This document shows positions 58,018 through 64,000 of a DNA stretch of 64,000 nucleotides, piece by piece. The notes below the pieces were generated by a model. That model was not told the origin of the DNA and made no database searches. It was given only the letters and a program-made list of their open reading frames with translations. Source of the stretch: Heteroscillospira sp050943935 (GTDB lineage: Bacteria; Bacillota; Clostridia; Oscillospirales; Oscillospiraceae); NCBI GenBank assembly GCA_050943935.1, contig JBMNQC010000008.1, positions 62,001 through 126,000 on the forward strand. Reading direction: 5' to 3'. The translations under genes were made by a program, and so were the position numbers. The first letter of the stretch is position 1; every line of letters starts with the position of its first letter.

Positions 58018-59286
58018 ATGGCTAAACTCACCGATATGCTCTCCGGGATAAAGATCCCGCAGGTAGTCAAAGTGCGCCAGAAGTTCGATGACACGGTGCT
58101 GGAAAACTATCCCGAGGTGCTCATGCAGCGCCTGCGGGACAAGGACATAGACATCCGGCCCGGCCAGAGAATATGCATCACCGGCGGCAGCCGCGGCATA
58201 GTGGGCTATCAGCCCCTGATGAAAACCATAGTGGATTTTGTAAAATCCAAAGGCGCTCAGCCCTTCATAGTCCCCGCCATGGGCAGCCACGGCGGAGCAA
58301 CCGCCGAGGGCCAGCGCAATATTCTGGCCCATCTGGGCATAACCGAGGAGACCGTGGGCGCGCCCATACTTTCCTCCATGGAGACCGTGCAGATAGGCGA
58401 GACCGAGCTGGGCCTGCCCGTGTATATAGACAAAAACGCCTGCGAGGCGGACGGCATCATACTCTTCAACCGCGTGAAAACCCACACCTCCATCCGCGGC
58501 CCGCACCAGAGCGGTCTGGTGAAGATGATGGCCATAGGCCTTGCAAAGCATAAGGGCGCCGAGTTCACCCACCGCCTGGGAGTGAACAACCTGCCCAAGA
58601 ACATCATCCGCGTGGGCAAGGTGGGCGTGGAGAAGCTGAAAATAGTGGCCGGAGTGGCCACCATAGAAAACGGCTGCAACGGTCTGGCGGACGTGTACGT
58701 CCTGAAAAAAGAGGAGATCTTCGAGAAAGAGCCGGAGATCCTCCGCCGCGCCACGGCCATGGTGCCCGTTATACTGCTGGACGAGATAGACGCTCTTGTT
58801 GTAACTGAATTCGGCAAGGAGATAAGCGGCAATGGCGTTGACCCCGCCGTTGTGGGCCGCCCCACCAACAATCTGCCCAACCCCGGCCCAACGGTGCACG
58901 CCTTCGGCGTGCTGCGCCTCACCGAGGGAAGCGAGGGCAACGCCTCCGGCATAGGTCTGTGCGACTTCATACCCAAAAAGCTGCGCAGCGAGATTGACGA
59001 GGAGGCCATGTATGTAAACTGCACCACCGGCTGCAACGTGAAGCTGGCCCGCATCCCCCTCACCGTGGATACGGAAGAGCTGGTGGTCCGGGGCTGCGTC
59101 CGCACCAGCGGTCAGCCCGACCCGGACAATGTGAAGCTGGTGATAGTCCGCAGCACCAAGTATCTGGATGAGGTATATATGTCCCGCGCCGCCGTTGAGG
59201 CCGCAAAGCAGGACCAGATAGAGGTGGTGGGCGACTACTTCGACCTGGAGTTTGACGCCGACGGCAAAATGCAGCTGTTTAACTGA
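58018..59286 (+). CDS. LarA-like (DUF2088) protein
   Basis: 422 residues. N-terminal DUF2088 domain with ICITGGSRGIVGY, FIVPAMGSHGGATAEGQ, and FNRVKTHTSIRGPHQSGLVK and GLAKHKGAEFTHR (Lys/His residues that in LarA relatives hold the nickel-pincer cofactor and act as base). LarA homologues racemise or epimerise 2-hydroxy acids. The Lys in SGLVKMM would be the site of cofactor attachment if the enzyme is of that type. No larB, larC or larE cofactor gene lies in the window. Between RraA and DapA-like genes. Confidence 0.82.
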   Translation: MAKLTDMLSGIKIPQVVKVRQKFDDTVLENYPEVLMQRLRDKDIDIRPGQRICITGGSRGIVGYQPLMKTIVDFVKSKGAQPFIVPAMGSHGGATAEGQRNILAHLGITEETVGAPILSSMETVQIGETELGLPVYIDKNACEADGIILFNRVKTHTSIRGPHQSGLVKMMAIGLAKHKGAEFTHRLGVNNLPKNIIRVGKVGVEKLKIVAGVATIENGCNGLADVYVLKKEEIFEKEPEILRRATAMVPVILLDEIDALVVTEFGKEISGNGVDPAVVGRPTNNLPNPGPTVHAFGVLRLTEGSEGNASGIGLCDFIPKKLRSEIDEEAMYVNCTTGCNVKLARIPLTVDTEELVVRGCVRTSGQPDPDNVKLVIVRSTKYLDEVYMSRAAVEAAKQDQIEVVGDYFDLEFDADGKMQLFN

Positions 59287-59295
59287 GGAGGAAAT

Positions 59296-60216
59296 ATGAT
59301 AGAGCAGATGCGAGGAATTTACACTATTCCTCCTGTGGTATACCATGACGACCTGTCTGTAGACTGCGAGGGTACAAGCCGCGCGGTGCGGTTTTGTCTG
59401 GACTGCGGCAGCCATGGCCTGGTTATGCCCGTATATGCATCAGAGTATTTTGTACTCTCCGTGCAGGAGCGCAAGGCCGTTCTGGAGGCTACTATAAAAG
59501 AGTGCGCCGGGACTGTGCCGGTGGTGGCGGGAATTTCCGCGGGATATGTGGCGGAGGCGGTGGACCTCGCAAAGCATGCCGAGGCGGCAGGAGCCAATGC
59601 GGTTATTGCAGCGCCGCCCCATATAGTCAAGGTCAGCATGGAGGAGCTGAAGGATTATTACCGTCAGATAAACGACGCGGTGCACATTCCGGTTTTCATT
59701 CAGAATTTGTTCCCGCCGCTGGGCACCCCCATGACTGTTAAGTATATGCTGGATCTGGTAAATTCGCTGGAGAACGTATGCTATATAAAAGAGGAAACCG
59801 CACGTGCGCCCTACATGATACTTGAACTGAGCGAATATATGAAAAACACGCCGGATTGCCGCCTGAAGGGCGTAATGGCCGGAAACGGAGCCCGCAATCT
59901 GATAAGCGAATATACCCGGGGCGCATGCGGCACCATGCCCCCGGCACAGTTTGCGGACCTGGCGGTTGCGGTGTGGGAACTGCTGGAGGCCGGTAAAACG
60001 GAAGAGGCCATGCGGGTACATGCTCAATGCCTGCCTGCCTTCATTTACGGCGGAACCTATGGCGTAGGCTGCTATAAGTACATCCTCACTCAGCGCGGAC
60101 TGGATATAAACCCCATATGCCGCCCTGCAAACTGGCCTCCGCTTGACGAACAGGCCCGTCAGGAGCTCCGGCGCATACTTGCGCTGGTAGACGGTCTGAT
60201 TCGAGTGAGATACTGA
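59296..60216 (+). CDS. DapA/NanA-family class I aldolase
   Basis: 306 residues, (beta/alpha)8 barrel. The GGSTGE-type loop is replaced by VMPVYASEYFVLSVQER; the Schiff-base Lys lies in YIKEETARAP (about residue 163). The catalytic Tyr segment usually reading YNxP is instead QNLFPP, so the Tyr is lost and the reaction is probably not dihydrodipicolinate synthesis. Likely cleaves a 2-oxo acid to pyruvate plus an aldehyde or dehydrates a sugar acid. 9 bases after the LarA-like gene. Confidence 0.87.
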   Translation: MIEQMRGIYTIPPVVYHDDLSVDCEGTSRAVRFCLDCGSHGLVMPVYASEYFVLSVQERKAVLEATIKECAGTVPVVAGISAGYVAEAVDLAKHAEAAGANAVIAAPPHIVKVSMEELKDYYRQINDAVHIPVFIQNLFPPLGTPMTVKYMLDLVNSLENVCYIKEETARAPYMILELSEYMKNTPDCRLKGVMAGNGARNLISEYTRGACGTMPPAQFADLAVAVWELLEAGKTEEAMRVHAQCLPAFIYGGTYGVGCYKYILTQRGLDINPICRPANWPPLDEQARQELRRILALVDGLIRVRY

Positions 60217-60238
60217 TATTTTGAAGGGAGCGGCACTC

Positions 60239-61279
60239 ATGAACAAGGAAACAATGACATCTTATGAGCGTGTGATGGCGGTATTCCGCGGGGAAAAACC
60301 GGACCGGACACCGGTTATCTGCCCCACCTCCATCGCCACGGTGGAGTGCATGGAGCTGTGCGGCGCAAAATTCCCCGAGGCCCACACCGACGGGGAGAAG
60401 ATGGCTGCCCTGGCCGCCACAGGCCACGACATCCTGGGCTTTGACAGCGTGTTCCCCTACTTCGGGGTGCAGAACGAGGCCGCGGCCTACGGCGCCGTTA
60501 TGGACTGGGGCAAGCTGGACGAGATGCCCAAGCAGAAAAAGGCCCCTCTGGACGGCCCCGAGGGCTTCACTATTCCCGCGGATATCTACGAGCGCGCACC
60601 CATGAAGGCTATTCTGGACGCGCTGCGTATACTCAAGGAGAAGTATGCCGGTAAGGTGGCCGTCATAGGCAAGGTGATGGGTCCATGGACCCTGAGCTAC
60701 AACCTCTACGGCACCCAGGAGTTCCTGATGGAGACCGTCCTTGACCCCGACAGGGCCCACGAATTTGTGAACACCTTCAAGGAGGCGTCTCTGGAGTTTG
60801 CCATCAAGCAGGTGGAGGCCGGAGCCGACATAATAATGTTGGCCGACCACGCCACCGGCAACCTGGTGAGCGCGGACTGCTACGAGGAGTTCCTGTTCCC
60901 CGTGCACAAGGAGCTGACCGCCAGATTCCACGAGGCCTGCCCCGGCGTGCCCCTTATCCTCCACACCTGCGGACGCACCCATGACCGCGTGCATCTGTTC
61001 CGGGAGACCGGTTTTGACGCTTTCCACTTCGACAGCGCCAACGACACCGCCCAGATGATGGAGGAGGCCGGGGACAAGATCATCCTCACCGGCGGCATCA
61101 ACAACCCCCGCGTGCTGCTGGAGGGCACCACCGGGGACGTGCGCAAAAACGTCACCCATCTGCTGGAGAACGGCGTGAAGCTCATGTCCCCCGAGTGCGC
61201 CATCCCATGCCGGGTGAAGAACGAAAATCTCCAGGAGATACTCAGGACCGTCAGGGATTTTGAGGGCATAGAAGTCTGA
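60239..61279 (+). CDS. UroD-family protein 2 (MtaA/MtbA-like)
   Basis: 346 residues from the ATG at 60239, eight bases after AAGGGAG. TIM barrel with the complete zinc methyltransferase pattern: LHTCGRTHD (H-x-C) and a later Cys in SPECAIPC near the C-terminus, as in methanol- and methylamine-specific corrinoid:CoM methyltransferases. ADIIMLADHATGNLVS is the central strand region. The role could be methyl transfer from a corrinoid protein, but no corrinoid protein is encoded nearby. Last gene of the TTT 2 run. Confidence 0.85.
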   Translation: MNKETMTSYERVMAVFRGEKPDRTPVICPTSIATVECMELCGAKFPEAHTDGEKMAALAATGHDILGFDSVFPYFGVQNEAAAYGAVMDWGKLDEMPKQKKAPLDGPEGFTIPADIYERAPMKAILDALRILKEKYAGKVAVIGKVMGPWTLSYNLYGTQEFLMETVLDPDRAHEFVNTFKEASLEFAIKQVEAGADIIMLADHATGNLVSADCYEEFLFPVHKELTARFHEACPGVPLILHTCGRTHDRVHLFRETGFDAFHFDSANDTAQMMEEAGDKIILTGGINNPRVLLEGTTGDVRKNVTHLLENGVKLMSPECAIPCRVKNENLQEILRTVRDFEGIEV

Positions 61280-61296
61280 TAAAAAATAAACTATCT

Positions 61297-61355
61297 CAGC
61301 GCCGCAAACGGTCTTTTTTCCGAAAAGTCATGAAAATAGACCGTTTGCGGCGCTG
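61297..61355 (+). terminator. Long hairpin ending the TTT 2 gene run
   Basis: 17-base perfect arms CAGCGCCGCAAACGGTC (61297-61313) and its complement (61339-61355) around a 25-base loop containing TTTTTT. It separates UroD 2 from the next promoter. Confidence 0.7.
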
Positions 61356-61415
61356 AATCGTTCTGTTTTGTGGTGATTGCACAATATTTCTCAAATTTTT
61401 ATACATCTTGCCACC

Positions 61416-61444
61416 TTGCGCTTTAGCACGATATCTGTTATAAC
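61416..61444 (+). promoter_or_regulatory. Promoter of UroD 3 / TTT system 3
   Basis: TTGCGC (61416-61421), 17-base spacer, TATAAC (61439-61444), 100 bases before the start codon. Confidence 0.6.
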
Positions 61445-61448
61445 AGTT

Positions 61449-61480
61449 GTACGTATTTGTACATAATCTGTACATAATCT
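61449..61480 (+). repeat. Short tandem direct repeats downstream of the promoter
   Basis: GTACGTATTT, GTACATAATCT, GTACATAATCT lie head to tail just after the -10 box. Three in-phase copies (about one helical turn apart) suggest an operator array or a leader RNA element. Confidence 0.5.
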
Positions 61481-61545
61481 ATATACAGTTCTTTAACTTA
61501 TGATTACGTAACAAACTGTTAATAATTTCCAAGGAGGTTTTCGCT

Positions 61546-62679
61546 GTGCTTCCCAGAGAGAGAATGCTCGCGCATCTGAACCACGAGGAGCCCGACCAGA
61601 TATGCATGGGCGAAAATATCATGCACTGCTCCATGATAGAGCAGTATCTTGGCCGCGAAGTCCTGTTCCAGAACGGCTTCAAGGAGCTGAAGGCTCTGTG
61701 GGAGGGCCGCCGGGACGAAGTGATTCAGGACGGTATAGACGTCATGAGCACCCTGCCCCAGACCCTGGGCTGGGATTACATACGCGTGCCCGTGTGCCCC
61801 AGGAAAAAGGAATACGTCCACCCCGTGATGACCGGCCCCAACTCCTGGATAGACCCGGAAACCGGCACGGAGATGAGATACAACTACGCCACCGCCGGTC
61901 AGATCGCCCCCAAGTACAACACCGAGATGACCATAGATGACCTGCCTGACCCGGACGAGGAGTTCGTGGTTGACCCTAGTGAGCTGGAGGTTGCCAAGGG
62001 CGTGGTGGAGCGCATTAAAAAGACTCACTTTGTAATAGCCCGTCCCCCCCTGGACGGCAGCTTCGCCTTTAAGCAGACCGTGGGTATTCAGGAATTCCTG
62101 ATGCGCATGATTACCGATCCCGAGTTCATCCACCGGGCCCGCCAGGTCTATGTAAAGCGCAGTATCGCCTACATAAAGGCTTTTCTGGAGATAGGCGTGG
62201 ACGCCATCATGACTACCGACGACTACGCGGACAACCGCGGCCTGATGATGGGCTATGACCGCTTCAAGGAGTTCATTCTCCCCGGCATAGAGCAGCAGAT
62301 AGCAGCTACTCACGAGGCCGGCGGCTACTTCATAAAGCATACCGACGGCAAGGCCTGGGACGCTCTGCCCGATCTGGTTGCCTTGGGCATAGACGGCTGG
62401 CACGGTATCCAGCCCAGCATAGGCATGGATATGAAGCTGGTAAAGGAGCGTTTCGGCAAGGATATCTGCCTCTTCGGCGGCGTAAACTGCGAGACACTCA
62501 TCACCGGCACACCCGAGGATGTGGAGCGCGAGGCAATGTACGCCATACAGCACGCGGCCCCCGGCGGCGGATATGTGCTCACCAGCGGCAACTGCATAGA
62601 GCCCGGCGTACCCAAGGCCAACTATGACAAGATGCTGGAGGTCCGGGAGAAGTACGGAAAGTACCCCATAAGCCTGTAA
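61546..62679 (+). CDS. UroD-family protein 3
   Basis: 377 residues; GTG start at 61546 with AAGGAGG upstream. TIM barrel: the N-terminal RERMLAHLNHEEPDQI is the standard UroD/MtaA opening. The HxC zinc motif is replaced by IKHTDGKAWDALP (HxD); a Cys in LTSGNCIEPG stays near the C-terminus. This version therefore has altered metal ligands and may be a decarboxylase or an enzyme of new specificity. It precedes the third TTT binding-protein gene, which it probably shares a transcript with. Confidence 0.82.
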   Translation: MLPRERMLAHLNHEEPDQICMGENIMHCSMIEQYLGREVLFQNGFKELKALWEGRRDEVIQDGIDVMSTLPQTLGWDYIRVPVCPRKKEYVHPVMTGPNSWIDPETGTEMRYNYATAGQIAPKYNTEMTIDDLPDPDEEFVVDPSELEVAKGVVERIKKTHFVIARPPLDGSFAFKQTVGIQEFLMRMITDPEFIHRARQVYVKRSIAYIKAFLEIGVDAIMTTDDYADNRGLMMGYDRFKEFILPGIEQQIAATHEAGGYFIKHTDGKAWDALPDLVALGIDGWHGIQPSIGMDMKLVKERFGKDICLFGGVNCETLITGTPEDVEREAMYAIQHAAPGGGYVLTSGNCIEPGVPKANYDKMLEVREKYGKYPISL

Positions 62680-62798
62680 GGCAGGCCGCTGTGCGGCGAT
62701 TTAAGCTTCTTTCAGGGGAGCGGCTTCTGCGGGAGCTAAAGAACACAGTTAATCACACGGCGCAAGCCGTGCGATAAATTAAAAGGAGGATACCACAA

Positions 62799-63776
62799 AT
62801 GAAAAAGACCCTGTCAATCGTATTGCTGCTGGTTCTGGCACTCTCTCTGTTTGCCGGCTGCAGCGGCAGCAAGGAATATCCCTCCAAGGATATTCAGTTC
62901 TATGTAAACGCAGACGCAGGCGGCGGCACCGACTCCATCTGCCGCAAGGTCACCCAGCTCATCGAGGGCAATACTGAAGCAACCTTCTATCTGGTGAACA
63001 AGCCCGGTGTTGCCGACTCCGTTGGACCCAGCCTGTGCATGGATGCCGAGGCTGACGGCTACACCATCTGCAACGTCAACTACGGCTCTGTTGTTTCCGC
63101 TGTTTACAACAAGGTTGTCGATAACTACTCCATGGACCGCCTGAAGCCCATCGCAATGGTCACCAAGGAGAGCGACTCCATTGTTATCAGCAAGAATGCT
63201 CCCTACAAGACCTTTGATGAAATGATTGCCTATGCCAAGGAGCATCCCGGCGAGATCAAGGTTGGCGACCAGGGTATCGGCTCTCGTGTTTACCTGATCC
63301 TCAACAAGATCATGGAGCAGTACGGCGTTGAGTTTAACCTGATTTCCTACTCTTCCTCCGCTCCCCAGCGTGAGGCTCTGCTGAGCGGCGAGGTTGATGT
63401 TATCCTCTCCAGCCTTGGCGACTTCAACTCCATTCTCCAGTCCGGCGACGGTATCGGTATCTGCGAGTTCAGCGAGGTCCGCAACGCCGCTTATCCCGAT
63501 GTTCCCACCTGCCTTGAGCTTGGCATGGACGAGAGCTATCTCTCCGGCTCCTTCATCTTCCTGGCCGCTCCCGCTGAGACCCCCGACGAGGTTATCAGCT
63601 ATCTGGAGGGCGAGGTAAAGAAGGCCGTTGAGAGCGACGACTTCAAGGAGTGGACCGCTTCCATCGGTGTTACCCCCAGCTTCATGCCCGCTTCCGAGAT
63701 TCCCACTTTCATCACCGAGCTGCAGGAGAAAGACTTTGCCGCTCTGGACGAGCTGAAGGCCGAGGGTCTCATCTAA
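62799..63776 (+). CDS. TTT system 3 substrate-binding lipoprotein (TctC/Bug family)
   Basis: 325 residues. Lipobox LFAGC (Cys21) but, unlike systems 1 and 2, hardly any linker: CSGSKEYPSKDIQFYV runs directly into the Bug domain, which shows NADAGGGTDSICRKVTQLIEG, VGPSLCMDAEADGYTI and KVGDQGIGSRVYLILNKIME. Extracytoplasmic binding protein for a third acidic ligand. 119 bases after UroD 3; a good AAGGAGG is upstream. Confidence 0.92.
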   Translation: MKKTLSIVLLLVLALSLFAGCSGSKEYPSKDIQFYVNADAGGGTDSICRKVTQLIEGNTEATFYLVNKPGVADSVGPSLCMDAEADGYTICNVNYGSVVSAVYNKVVDNYSMDRLKPIAMVTKESDSIVISKNAPYKTFDEMIAYAKEHPGEIKVGDQGIGSRVYLILNKIMEQYGVEFNLISYSSSAPQREALLSGEVDVILSSLGDFNSILQSGDGIGICEFSEVRNAAYPDVPTCLELGMDESYLSGSFIFLAAPAETPDEVISYLEGEVKKAVESDDFKEWTASIGVTPSFMPASEIPTFITELQEKDFAALDELKAEGLI

Positions 63777-63810
63777 GTCTGAGAAAAAATCCCAGTTAAT
63801 CAACACTCAC

Positions 63811-63842
63811 GCCGGCGGATAATATTGAAGTTATCCGCCGGC
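63811..63842 (+). terminator. Intercistronic hairpin after TTT binding protein 3
   Basis: Perfect 12-base stem GCCGGCGGATAA/TTATCCGCCGGC with an 8-base loop and no T run, between tctC and tctB genes as in systems 1 and 2. Confidence 0.65.
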
Positions 63843-63871
63843 AGGCTCTTAAATTATGCGAGGAGTATGTT

Positions 63872-64000
63872 ATGAAGAAGTATCTCACAAAGGATGTTAT
63901 CGTTCCTGCAGTGACGCTCCTGTTCTTTATTGTCTACATTCTGGAAGCTCTGAAGCTCTCCGCCCCTGTTGTAGACGGCGTTCCCCAGGAAACCTTTTTC
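63872..64000 (+). CDS. TTT system 3 small membrane subunit (TctB), partial
   Basis: 43 codons visible: MKKYLTKDVIVPAVTLLFFI and then VYILEALKLSAPVVDGVPQE, cut by the window end. One transmembrane helix (about residues 9-27) is followed by a polar loop, the usual TctB opening. ATG at 63872 with GAGGAG upstream. The location right after a TctC gene and its hairpin supports the call. A TctA gene is expected just outside the window. Confidence 0.75.
   Translation, partial: MKKYLTKDVIVPAVTLLFFIVYILEALKLSAPVVDGVPQETFF

Overview
The window looks like a chromosomal segment of a spore-forming, anaerobic, fairly GC-rich Firmicute, probably a Clostridia member near the Oscillospiraceae (this placement is inference). 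The evidence is a pyruvate:ferredoxin oxidoreductase start, a germination protease (gpr) divergent from rpsT, a class II B12-dependent ribonucleotide reductase, a short HisG with HisZ, Asp23/FakA neighbours, and strong GGAGG ribosome sites. Two perfect parS sites beside parA-parB suggest that replication origin-proximal DNA lies near 34 kb.

Layout. 1-2.5 kb: start of the PFOR gene (minus), then Asp23 and a FakA/YloV-like DAK2 protein (plus). 2.5-3.4 kb: dispersed repeats. 3.4-10.8 kb: a compact nine-gene histidine operon (hisZGDCBHAF-IE, minus) from one SigA-type promoter. 11-13 kb: repeats, then pyruvate kinase. 13.3-18.2 kb: a DUF3796/XRE pair, a GntR regulator, and a cupin / NCS1 permease / cyclic amidohydrolase operon. 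18.3-23.3 kb: citrate synthase (minus) divergent from aconitase and isocitrate dehydrogenase (plus), the oxidative branch to 2-oxoglutarate. 23.4-29.5 kb: repeats, a FAD oxidoreductase, nrdJ, more repeats and two small genes. 29.6-32.6 kb: DUF4330 protein, O-antigen-ligase-like protein and glycosyltransferase. 32.7-37.8 kb: rpsT, gpr, parS, parA, parB, serS, mscL.

From 38 kb to the end the window is a dense carboxylate and sugar catabolism region. It starts with a ribose-type ABC importer whose ATPase is fused to a permease, plus an amidohydrolase. Three tripartite tricarboxylate transporter (TTT) systems follow. The first comes with an HD hydrolase and a DUF6282 protein. The second comes with a 2-hydroxyacid dehydrogenase, RraA-type aldolase, LarA/DUF2088 protein, DapA-type aldolase and UroD-family protein. 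The third (cut by the window end) comes with another UroD-family protein. The first two TTT operons each sit next to a divergent LysR gene. A further minus-strand 2-hydroxyacid dehydrogenase and UroD protein lie between them. I read this as a pathway that imports hydroxy- or polycarboxylates, oxidises or epimerises them, and cleaves them to central intermediates. The substrate is unknown, and this locus is the best candidate here for an undescribed system.

Four kinds of dispersed non-coding repeats recur between operons. One pair is nearly identical and inverted, flanking about 25 kb. No tRNA, rRNA, CRISPR array, transposase or prophage was seen.
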